From Nitrospira sp. (GTDB lineage Bacteria > Nitrospirota > Nitrospiria > Nitrospirales > UBA8639), in assembly GCA_028819435.1 (NCBI GenBank), contig JAPPLK010000106.1:27329-91328 (forward strand): a DNA stretch of 64,000 nt, written 5' to 3'. Shown in pieces: positions 57,482 to 64,000 of this stretch. The notes under the pieces were generated by a model. That model was not told where the DNA came from. It ran no database searches and saw only the letters and a program-made list of their open reading frames with translations. Made by a program: the position numbers and the translations under genes. The stretch's first letter is position 1; each line of letters begins with the position of its first letter.

Positions 57482-57671
57482 AACTGGATAAATTCCTTCC
57501 CTGCGGCGTGAATTGAGATTTTCTTTGCCGGGCACGGCCTTCCTGGCTTTGTACACTGGTTCAACGTGAGTTTGCAATGGTGGCGCAGGAGAAGAAGCCC
57601 CCGTTTCGGCGCTGGGGCTTTGCTCCATTGTTTATGAAGAAACATTTGTTTCCTTGTATGCGTCGTCTTGC

Positions 57672-57677
57672 TATACT
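57672..57677 (+). promoter_or_regulatory. -10 box placed seven bases before a start codon
   Basis: TATACT at 57672-57677 with ATG at 57684. If used, transcription begins at the start codon and the mRNA is leaderless. No -35 with good spacing is evident. Confidence 0.35.
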
Positions 57678-57683
57678 TTTTTC

Positions 57684-58229
57684 ATGGGAAAAATTATCAC
57701 GGCCCAACGCAAGGAAAATGAGGCGCAACTCGCCGAAAACTATATCCGCACCTATATTCTGTTTCCGTCAGGGCTGCTGGGTTTGTTGGCCATGATCATC
57801 GGCATTCTTGCGTTGGTCTACCAGTTGTTTGTCGAGACGTATGATGAGTGGACGTTTGTCAAGAGTTCGGGGCTGATGCTGGCCGGCATCCTGCTCGGGT
57901 GGGGACAGACGCGCTATCACCGCTATCTGTTTCGAGCGTTTCCTGAATTTTGGGCGAGTCGCATGAGGTCTTCCAATAGCCGGGGAGTCCAACGACTCAA
58001 GAAAGCGGCCAAAGCATCGACTGGCGTGGAATTGGAGCATGCCGGGCGGAGTTTGGTTCCGGTAGCCTACGTGCTGGGGATAGGAGGGTTGCTCGGGCTG
58101 TCCGCGTGGAGCTTCAGTTCCGGGTCCCTGGATTATATGGCAGCGTTTGCCTTGCCGTGGGCGGGGTTTTTTTGGGGTAAGTTGTTTACTTGGCGGTCGG
58201 TCATTCCTCCGTTGACCGGCAAGAAATAA
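57684..58229 (+). CDS. Membrane protein of unknown function
   Basis: A 181-residue protein with about four membrane helices: LFPSGLLGLLAMIIGILALV, LMLAGILLGWGQ, VAYVLGIGGLLGLSAW and YMAAFALPWAGFFWGKLF. A basic loop with LKKAAKASTGVELEHAG joins the two halves. MGKIITAQRKENEAQLAENY is cytosolic. ATG 57684 has no ribosome binding site but lies at the expected start of transcription from a TATACT box. Family not recognised; converges on lpxD across a repeat. Confidence 0.7.
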   Translation: MGKIITAQRKENEAQLAENYIRTYILFPSGLLGLLAMIIGILALVYQLFVETYDEWTFVKSSGLMLAGILLGWGQTRYHRYLFRAFPEFWASRMRSSNSRGVQRLKKAAKASTGVELEHAGRSLVPVAYVLGIGGLLGLSAWSFSSGSLDYMAAFALPWAGFFWGKLFTWRSVIPPLTGKK

Positions 58230-58237
58230 ACGAAAAT

Positions 58238-58371
58238 TCTACCCCACCCCCGCTTTCGCGGGGGCATGCCTAGCTCAACCTCCTCTTACAAAGGGGAGGA
58301 AGCCTGACAGCAAACATTGTTTGCACTCTCCGGTTCCCCTCCTTTGTAAGGAGGGGTGAGGGGAGGTAGAG
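58238..58371. repeat. Palindromic intergenic repeat, family A, copy 7 (with small insertion)
   Basis: Left arm begins TCTACCCCACCC but has an extra CCGCTTTCGCGGGGGCATGC hairpin before CTCCTCTTACAAAGGGGAGG. The right arm CCCCTCCTTTGTAAGGAGGGG ends GGGGAGGTAGAG. It lies between converging genes. Confidence 0.85.
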
Positions 58372-58380
58372 CGGGAACAC

Positions 58381-59454
58381 CTACGGGGACTTCTTGGTTT
58401 GACGAGGGCTGGATGGTTTGCCTTCGATTGCGGCAAGACGTTTTTCCAGGTTCAAAATCTGTTTTTTGAGTTCCGGAAGTTGTTGTACCAGGATATGGGA
58501 GCGGAAAAAGACCGTACTGTGTTTTGCGGGTCGCCCGGACATTCTGGCACCGGGTTCCACGTCTTTTTCAATTCCCGCTCCTGCCGCAATCATGGCTTGA
58601 TCCCCGATCGTGAGGTGATCGATCAGGCCGGCTTGTCCTCCGATCATGACTCCCTTGCCGATCGTCGTGCTGCCCGCGATGCCCACTTGGGCTACGATGA
58701 TCCCGTGTTCTCCCACGGTCACGTTATGGGCGATTTGGACCAGGTTGTCGATTTTTGTGCCTTGTCTGACGTGGGTGGCTCCAAACGTGGCCCGGTCGAT
58801 CGTCACGTTGGCTCCGATTTCGACGTCGTCTTCAATGACGACGATGCCGCGTTGTGGAATTTTATGATGACGGCTTTCGTGTTGGACGTACCCGAATCCG
58901 TCGCTTCCAATAACGGTTCCGGCGTGGATAATGACCCGGGCGCCTATCCGGCATCCGTCCTGAATACTCACGTTTGGATGAAGGACGGAATCATCGCCGA
59001 TAGTGACGCCTTCTCCCAAAACGACGCCGGGGTAGAGGGTGACTTGGTTCCCCAGAGTCGTATGACTGCCAACCGTCACGAATGGTCCGATGGATACGTC
59101 GCGACCCAAGCGTACGTTTGAGCCTTTCACGACGTGTTCGGCGATTCCAGCGGGAGAGCGTGTTTTTGTGAAAAATTGGTTAATCAACCGGACAAAATCA
59201 AACTGGGGGCGCGCCGACACCAGTTGGGCGCCGTTCAAGTCGGGAAAATATTCGGGAACGATGAAAGCTGACGCCTTCGAATGAAGGGCCTGGTCCATCA
59301 ACCGGTGGCTGGCCAGCAATGCCAGGTCACCCGGTTCGGCCTGTTCAAGATTGTTGACGCCTGCAATACGAAGTTCCGCCGGGCCATGAAGCCGGGCGTC
59401 GATGGCGCGGACTAACTCGATTACGGGATAGCCTTCAGGCGTTTTCAGGGGCAT
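58381..59454 (-). CDS. lpxD: UDP-3-O-acylglucosamine N-acyltransferase
   Basis: Adds the N-linked hydroxyacyl chain in lipid A synthesis. 357 residues: an N-terminal uridine-binding domain (VNNLEQAEPGDLALLASHR), a left-handed beta-helix of hexapeptide repeats (for example IGARVIIHAGTVIGSDGFGY) with the catalytic His in NLVQIAHNVTVGEHG, and a C-terminal helix (PELKKQILNLEKRLAAIE). It is downstream of lptF and lptG on the same strand, so lipid A synthesis and LPS export genes are grouped. Start ATG 59454. Confidence 0.95.
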   Translation of the reverse strand: MPLKTPEGYPVIELVRAIDARLHGPAELRIAGVNNLEQAEPGDLALLASHRLMDQALHSKASAFIVPEYFPDLNGAQLVSARPQFDFVRLINQFFTKTRSPAGIAEHVVKGSNVRLGRDVSIGPFVTVGSHTTLGNQVTLYPGVVLGEGVTIGDDSVLHPNVSIQDGCRIGARVIIHAGTVIGSDGFGYVQHESRHHKIPQRGIVVIEDDVEIGANVTIDRATFGATHVRQGTKIDNLVQIAHNVTVGEHGIIVAQVGIAGSTTIGKGVMIGGQAGLIDHLTIGDQAMIAAGAGIEKDVEPGARMSGRPAKHSTVFFRSHILVQQLPELKKQILNLEKRLAAIEGKPSSPRQTKKSP

Positions 59455-59496
59455 GGCTTTTTCTCTTTCGATCCGGCAAGTCTTGTGAGAGGTTGA

Positions 59497-60588
59497 TCAG
59501 TATCGCACTTTCAGAAAAATGTTGAAACTGACGATGAGAAACATCATGCACGCGATCCAAGCCGCAATCGAGGGGGGTAACGCCCCGCTTTTTCCCAGCG
59601 TCAGGCCAACGGAATTTGTCGCCCAGAACAGGAAACTGACGCCTAAGGCCTGCCCAATGCCTTTTCCTATACTGACGGTCCGGGTGCCAATTTCAAGAAG
59701 TCCGATGGACACACCGAGAATCGTCATGATTAACGGGACGAAAGCAAATGCCACTCGCTTCCAATAATTGAGCAGGAATCTTGTCACGCTGGTTTTTTCC
59801 TGACGCAGGCGTTCGACGTGCGCGCTGAGTTGGTTCAACGTCATGTGTTCGGGCTCAAGAGCGTTCCAGGTCATCAAGTCATCGGGCGTGAGGGATAATT
59901 GCAAGGGGAGGGTCGTCCGGTGAACCATTTCGACGCTCCCATCCGGGTTGATCTTCCGTTGTGCGACGTTGCGTAACGTCCATTGCTCACTTATGAAAGC
60001 GGCACCGTCCGCCGTGAGCAATGTATCCAACGTGAATTGGTCCTTCAGTCGGTAGAGGGTAACGTTGTAGAGGTGCGTACCCGTCGGGTCGACTCGTCGA
60101 ACGTGCATGAGAGCGTTGTCCTGGAGGTACAGCCACAGGTTTTCGCTGGTAAAAGAAAGCGGTTGTGCTTTTTTCTGGATCTCGACGGTTCGAATGTATT
60201 CCGCCTTGGTATTGGCCAATGGAATCACGACTGCCGTCAAGCCCAACAGGAGAAACGTGACGAGGCCCGCGACGGCCAAAAATGGAATGGTAACGTGAAA
60301 GAGGCTGATCCCACAACTTCGCATTGCCGTGATTTCGCGGTTTTTGTTCAGGAGTCCAATGGCGAGAAGCGAAGCCATCAATACGGCAAAGGGTACCAGT
60401 TGAAAGGACACGTCAGGGATTTTAAACATGAAATACAGGAACATGGAGGTCAGTTCCGCGTCATGTCGCAGGAATCGACGCAGTTTTTCAAAAAAGTCGA
60501 TCACCAGGTAAATGGTGACAAGACCGGTGAGACACAGGATCAGGATGCCGAGATAATGACGAACGATGTACCAGAACAGGGTGCCCAT
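59497..60588 (-). CDS. lptG: LPS export ABC transporter permease LptG
   Basis: A 363-residue permease of the YjgP/YjgQ family. Three N-terminal and three C-terminal membrane helices flank a periplasmic jellyroll domain (about 125-260). YIVRHYLGILILCLTGLVTI opens the protein; MRSCGISLFHVTIPFLAVAG and IGQALGVSFLFWATNSVGLTL are family features. The 25-base gap after lptF is a family D repeat, which also supplies the AGGA ribosome binding site. LptF is the partner; lptB, lptC and lptA are not in the window. Confidence 0.92.
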   Translation of the reverse strand: MGTLFWYIVRHYLGILILCLTGLVTIYLVIDFFEKLRRFLRHDAELTSMFLYFMFKIPDVSFQLVPFAVLMASLLAIGLLNKNREITAMRSCGISLFHVTIPFLAVAGLVTFLLLGLTAVVIPLANTKAEYIRTVEIQKKAQPLSFTSENLWLYLQDNALMHVRRVDPTGTHLYNVTLYRLKDQFTLDTLLTADGAAFISEQWTLRNVAQRKINPDGSVEMVHRTTLPLQLSLTPDDLMTWNALEPEHMTLNQLSAHVERLRQEKTSVTRFLLNYWKRVAFAFVPLIMTILGVSIGLLEIGTRTVSIGKGIGQALGVSFLFWATNSVGLTLGKSGALPPSIAAWIACMMFLIVSFNIFLKVRY

Positions 60589-60589
60589 G

Positions 60590-60614
60590 CTTGTCCTGAG
60601 CGAAGTTGAAGAAT
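60590..60614. repeat. Short repeat, family D, copy 4, in the lptF-lptG junction
   Basis: On the plus strand TTGTCCTGAGCGAAGTTGAA, between the lptF stop and the lptG start. Read on the minus strand it gives AGGACAAGC before the lptG ATG. Confidence 0.65.
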
Positions 60615-61696
60615 CAGCGCCGGCTCGCCTGGTAAAAGAGCAGGCCCGTGATCAAAAGTAAAAGGGCGTTGGGGAGCCATGCTCCGGCAAACGGATGAAG
60701 GAACAGGGCCGTGACGGAAAACTCTCCCAACACGTTGAGCAGATAATATCCCACCATGATGAAAATTCCCAAAACAAACCCCCTCATGCGTCCGGTTTGT
60801 TTCGAGACCATTCCGACCGGCATGCCCAGGACCCCCAGGATGAGCGTTGCCACGGGAAACCCCAGGTCTTTGTAGTATTCCATCAGGCGGCGCAGCATGG
60901 TGGTGTCACGCCAGCCGGATGCGTTCAATCCGGCCATAATCTGTTCGTAGTCCGGCCGTCTGGGTGTTTCGACGGCAAGGGCCTGGGCCAGATTGATCTT
61001 GAGATCATACGTGGAAAATGCCACCTGGTGATGTTGTGTGCCGTCCTGGGGCACATGATGAATCTCGCCTTCATATAAGCGCATGCCGAATTGTTTGCGT
61101 TGCGGATGTTTGAGCATTTGAAAGGTTCGAGCCGTGATGATGATCTCTTGCTCAGGGTCGCGCTGGTCCAGAATGAAAATGCCCATGGCTTTCTTGCCGG
61201 GTTCCGGCCTGGGAACAAAAATCATCATGTTTTTCGTCGGTTCGTTGAACGTGCCTTGCTCCAAGGCCAGGTTCAACTGGTCCTGGATCAGGCTGATAGC
61301 CAGTTTTTTCAGGGAAATCGAGGACCAGGGCTGTCCCCATTGTGAAAGAAGCAAAGTGCCCAGAAAAACGAAAAATGAAAAGACAAACACGGGGACGGCG
61401 ATCCGTAACAAGCTGAGTCCGGCTGTCCTCATGGCGACGAGTTCCTTGTCGAAAGAAAAACGACTGAAGGTTGTAATCGACGAGATCAGGCAAGCCATAG
61501 GAAGCGTCAGCACCAAAAAAGAGGGCATGAGATGGACAACAATCTTCAGGACGGCCTTGAGATTCACCCCGTTGGTAACCAACAATTCAACCAGGCGCAA
61601 CATCTCCTTGGTGAGGACGATAAAGCACAGGATGCCGAGGCTGATGAAAAAGGGGATGAGCAGTTCTTTGAATATGTAACGATCGAGAATGGTCAT
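60614..61696 (-). CDS. lptF: LPS export ABC transporter permease LptF
   Basis: A 360-residue permease, partner of LptG. ILDRYIFKELLIPFFISLGI at the N-terminus, MPSFLVLTLPMACLISSITT, MRTAGLSLLRIAVPVFVF, a periplasmic domain (about 115-265), and three last helices ending LLITGLLFYQASRR. GGAAAG lies before ATG 61696; the longer upstream frame runs into a repeat. lptF, lptG and lpxD run in the same direction. Confidence 0.92.
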   Translation of the reverse strand: MTILDRYIFKELLIPFFISLGILCFIVLTKEMLRLVELLVTNGVNLKAVLKIVVHLMPSFLVLTLPMACLISSITTFSRFSFDKELVAMRTAGLSLLRIAVPVFVFSFFVFLGTLLLSQWGQPWSSISLKKLAISLIQDQLNLALEQGTFNEPTKNMMIFVPRPEPGKKAMGIFILDQRDPEQEIIITARTFQMLKHPQRKQFGMRLYEGEIHHVPQDGTQHHQVAFSTYDLKINLAQALAVETPRRPDYEQIMAGLNASGWRDTTMLRRLMEYYKDLGFPVATLILGVLGMPVGMVSKQTGRMRGFVLGIFIMVGYYLLNVLGEFSVTALFLHPFAGAWLPNALLLLITGLLFYQASRR

Positions 61697-61783
61697 GATC
61701 TTTCCATCGGAAATAATAGGCATGATGTGGCCAGTCCCGGCTTTTGTCAACGCCTGTCCTGTCACTTCAACTTCAGGCGCGAG

Positions 61784-61823
61784 GCGTCCTGAGCGTAGCG
61801 CCAGCGAAGTCGAAGGAAGCCTC
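61784..61823. repeat. Short repeat, family D, copy 5
   Basis: GGCGTCCTGAGCGTAGCGCC then AGCGAAGTCGAAGGAAGCC. Core as in the other copies. It lies between lptF and kdsC. Confidence 0.65.
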
Positions 61824-61885
61824 ACAATGGTCTTTGCTTACAGAAGAGAGTGTGTTTTAATGGCGCTCCAATCGGTTGAGGAACC

Positions 61886-62443
61886 ATGGTGACAAACGCT
61901 CGATCAGGACGAACATCCAGGCGTGTGAATCGGTTTGCCCCGATACTCAAAAACATTCGGCTGTTTGCGACGGACGTCGATGGCGTCCTCACCGATGGCG
62001 GCCTCTATTATTCGGATTCGGGTGAACAGACCAAGAAATTCAACGTCTGGGACGGCCTGGGGCTGGTCCTGTTAAAGAGAGCCGGGCTGGTGACGGCCAT
62101 CATCACCATGGATCAAACCCCGTTGGTCAACGTTCGGGCGGCCAAGCTCGGCGTTTCCGAAATTCACCAGGGCGTCAGAGACAAACTGGCCGTTTTGAAA
62201 GAACTCTCATCGAAGTATGACATCCCCCTTGAGGAAATGGCCTACATGGGCGATGACGTGCCTGATTTATCCGCGCTTCAAGTGGTAGGGTTTTCCGCCG
62301 CGCCGGCGAACGCACGCGAGCCCGTCCGGAAAAAGGTACGGTACGTGTGCAAGGCCAAGGGCGGTGAAGGAGCAGTCAGGGAAGTGGCGGACCTGATTCT
62401 GGCCGCACAGGGCGCAACCGACGACGGGGGTGCTCGCCCATGA
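61886..62443 (+). CDS. kdsC: 3-deoxy-manno-octulosonate-8-phosphatase
   Basis: HAD-superfamily phosphatase of 185 residues in KDO synthesis for LPS. The nucleophile Asp is in LFATDVDGVLTDGGLYYSD; FNVWDGLGLVLLKRAG, AKLGVSEIHQGVRDK and MGDDVPDLSAL are further HAD and KdsC motifs. The tetrameric KdsC type has no cap domain, which fits the length. The stop overlaps the next start by four bases. No kdsA, kdsB or kdsD is adjacent. Confidence 0.93.
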   Translation: MVTNARSGRTSRRVNRFAPILKNIRLFATDVDGVLTDGGLYYSDSGEQTKKFNVWDGLGLVLLKRAGLVTAIITMDQTPLVNVRAAKLGVSEIHQGVRDKLAVLKELSSKYDIPLEEMAYMGDDVPDLSALQVVGFSAAPANAREPVRKKVRYVCKAKGGEGAVREVADLILAAQGATDDGGARP

Positions 62444-63837
62444 ATATCTTCCGGGAATATGACGTGCGCGGAGTCGTTGGGCAAGACCTGACGCCGGACG
62501 TGGCGCAATCCATTGGCCGTGCCTATGGGACCATGGCCAGGCAACGCGGTTGTCGAACCGTGGCGCTGGGACGGGACGGGCGGCTGACTTCGCCGGATCT
62601 TAGAGACCGGGTGCTCGCCGGTATCACGGCCGCGGGGGTGAACGTCGTGGATATCGGGGTATGTCCGACGCCGTTACTCTACTTTGCCCTCTATGAATTG
62701 CCCGTTGACGGAGGCCTCATGGTCACCGGTAGCCATAATGCCGCCGAATACAACGGCTTCAAAATGTGTTTGGGGAAAATGGCCCTGCATGGCGAGGACG
62801 TTCAGGAACTCAGACGCCTGATCGAAGCCGGGACGTATGCGTCCGGTTCAGGGACCGTCTCCGCGGCCACGGTGATTCCTTCCTACCTGCGGTATCTCAA
62901 GGAACACTTTGCCGGCGTCGATGGACAAGGGTTGCACGTGGTGGTCGATTGCGGCAACGGCGCCGCGAGCCTGGTGGCAAAAGCCGCGTTGGAGCAATTG
63001 GGCTGCCGCGTCACGGGATTGTACGACCACCTCGACGGCCGTTTCCTCAACCATCATCCCGATCCCACGGTCGTCGAGAATCTTCAGGATCTTGTACACG
63101 CCGTCGAGCACCATCGGGCCGACGTTGGCATTGCCTACGACGGCGACGCGGACCGCATCGGGACCGTTGACGAACAGGGAACGATTATCTGGGGAGACCG
63201 CCTGCTGCTGATTTTTGCGCGAGATCTCTTGAAGGACAGGCCTGGGAGCACGATTGTTTCCGAAGTCAAAGCCTCCCAATGCCTGTACGAAGATATTCAA
63301 AAACGGGGCGGGAAGGGCATCATGTGGAAGACGGGTCATTCCGTGATGAAAGCCAAAATGAAAGAAGAAAACGCTGTCCTGGCCGGGGAAATGTCGGGGC
63401 ACATGTTTTTTGCCGATCGCTATTTCGGATACGACGACGCCATCTATGCCTCGTGCCGGTTGATTGAAATCCTGTCAAACACGCGGGTGCCCTTGTCGTC
63501 CCTGTTGGCGGATCTGCCGCCTACGCACGTAACCCCGGAAATTCGCGTGGACTGTCCCGACGACGTGAAATTTCCGGTCGTCGAGGCACTGCGAACCCGG
63601 CTTGTCGAGGCAGCCGGACAGCCGCCTTCGTCCAATGCCCATCATTCGAGGCCCGTAATCCGGGAAGTCGTCACGATTGACGGAGTTCGTGTCAGCTTCG
63701 ATGCCGGCTGGGGTCTCATTCGCGCCTCCAACACGCAACCCGCGTTAGTCCTCCGCTTTGAAGCCACCTCCCCCGAACACCTGCAAGCCATCCGCACCTA
63801 CCTGGAAGAAGAATTGGAAGCCTGCTGCAACGCCTGA
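62440..63837 (+). CDS. Phosphomannomutase/phosphoglucomutase
   Basis: A 465-residue alpha-D-phosphohexomutase of the AlgC/ManB group. IFREYDVRGVVGQDLTPDVA at the N-terminus, the phosphoserine loop MVTGSHNAAEYNGFKM, metal loop YDGDADRIGTVDE, sugar-binding loop GEMSGHMFFADRYFGYDDAI and the C-terminal phosphate loop IRASNTQPALVLRFEA. It gives mannose-1-P or glucose-1-P for LPS and exopolysaccharide. Overlaps kdsC by four bases (ATGA), so the two are coupled. Confidence 0.93.
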   Translation: MNIFREYDVRGVVGQDLTPDVAQSIGRAYGTMARQRGCRTVALGRDGRLTSPDLRDRVLAGITAAGVNVVDIGVCPTPLLYFALYELPVDGGLMVTGSHNAAEYNGFKMCLGKMALHGEDVQELRRLIEAGTYASGSGTVSAATVIPSYLRYLKEHFAGVDGQGLHVVVDCGNGAASLVAKAALEQLGCRVTGLYDHLDGRFLNHHPDPTVVENLQDLVHAVEHHRADVGIAYDGDADRIGTVDEQGTIIWGDRLLLIFARDLLKDRPGSTIVSEVKASQCLYEDIQKRGGKGIMWKTGHSVMKAKMKEENAVLAGEMSGHMFFADRYFGYDDAIYASCRLIEILSNTRVPLSSLLADLPPTHVTPEIRVDCPDDVKFPVVEALRTRLVEAAGQPPSSNAHHSRPVIREVVTIDGVRVSFDAGWGLIRASNTQPALVLRFEATSPEHLQAIRTYLEEELEACCNA

Positions 63838-63893
63838 ACCACCACCCATTTTTCTTCCGTCTTCCTCCTTCCGCCTTCCGCCTTTTTCCTTTA

Positions 63894-63931
63894 CTCCCTC
63901 GCCCCTTGAGGGAGAGGGCCGGGGTGAGGGG
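63894..63931. repeat. Family E repeat, single copy
   Basis: CCCTCGCCCCTTGAGGGAGA then GGGCCGGGGTGAGGGG; same family as 28923, 29065 and 51177. Confidence 0.7.
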
Positions 63932-63950
63932 TCTCCAGCGTCTTTCTATT

Positions 63951-63986
63951 CCCCTCCTTTGTAAGGAGGGGCAAGGGGAGGTAGAG
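63951..63986. repeat. Palindromic intergenic repeat, family A, right half only (copy 8)
   Basis: CCCCTCCTTTGTAAGGAGGGG then CAAGGGGAGGTAGAG. No left arm precedes it; a family E repeat is there instead. Confidence 0.8.
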
Positions 63987-64000
63987 GTCTTTGTATGCTT

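Noticed and set aside
1-64000. Search for prophage, IS transposases, integrases, restriction-modification or CRISPR-cas genes
   Set aside because: None of the open frames shows such motifs; the only accessory module recognised is hicBA.

Overview
The window reads as chromosomal DNA of a Gram-negative (LPS-making), aerobic, autotroph-like bacterium. LpxD, LptF/LptG, KdsC and an RND efflux system show the outer membrane. Two biotin carboxylase systems, a separate pyruvate/2-oxoglutarate carboxylase pair and an alginate-export-type porin are all common in Nitrospira (phylum Nitrospirota). I infer a Nitrospira-like organism at moderate confidence; no marker gene here settles it. Nothing looks like an integrated phage, plasmid or CRISPR locus. 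The accessory content is one HicBA toxin-antitoxin pair and very many short palindromic intergenic repeats.

Layout. 1-5.2 kb (+): the end of a DUF2779 nuclease-like gene, then aroQ, efp, accB, accC and thiE. 5.1-6.6 kb (-): bioD and a short-chain dehydrogenase. 7-10.7 kb: a secreted protein (+) converging on putA (-). 11-16.7 kb: hicBA (+), then (-) an exported unknown, a dienelactone-hydrolase-like protein without its catalytic residues, thiI, trxB and coaE. 16.9-24.5 kb: a secreted beta-helix protein (+), then (-) tenA, a hydrolase, the two carboxylase subunits and a PstS-like binding protein. 24.6-31.8 kb: FmdB, three small unknown genes, hemE, a protoporphyrinogen-oxidase gene, acylphosphatase, apt, a DksA-like protein with a histone-H1-like tail, and queC. 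31.9-37.9 kb: a stand-alone Lrp ligand-binding domain (-), a one-component regulator (+), and a molybdate operon (+) of an outer-membrane porin plus modA, modB and modC. 38-43.2 kb (-): an eight-gene sulfur-carrier cassette. 43.3-45.1 kb (-): sirtuin, coiled-coil protein and lytic transglycosylase. 45.4-51.4 kb (+): ndk, a lipoprotein, gcvH, lpd, a ComEA-like protein, tyrS and tRNA-Gly(CCC). 51.5-57.3 kb (+): a tripartite RND efflux operon. 57.3-63.8 kb: two small unknown genes, lpxD, lptG and lptF (-), then kdsC and a phosphomannomutase (+).

The most interesting block is 38030-43167. It holds two ubiquitin-like sulfur carriers, two E1-like activating enzymes, a cysteine synthase, a threonine synthase, a NIL-domain protein and one JAMM metallopeptidase. 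Both carriers have residues after the C-terminal Gly-Gly (GGG-A and GG-SHD), so both would have to be trimmed before activation. This matches the published HcyS-Ala/HcyD logic of Wolinella and the CysO/Mec logic of Mycobacterium, but with two carriers and a single protease.

Other notable signals are a porin as first gene of the molybdate operon, several genes that look leaderless, an unusual excess of the tetranucleotide ACGT over ATGT/ACAT, and repeat families placed on stop codons, on ribosome binding sites and, once, in frame inside bioD.
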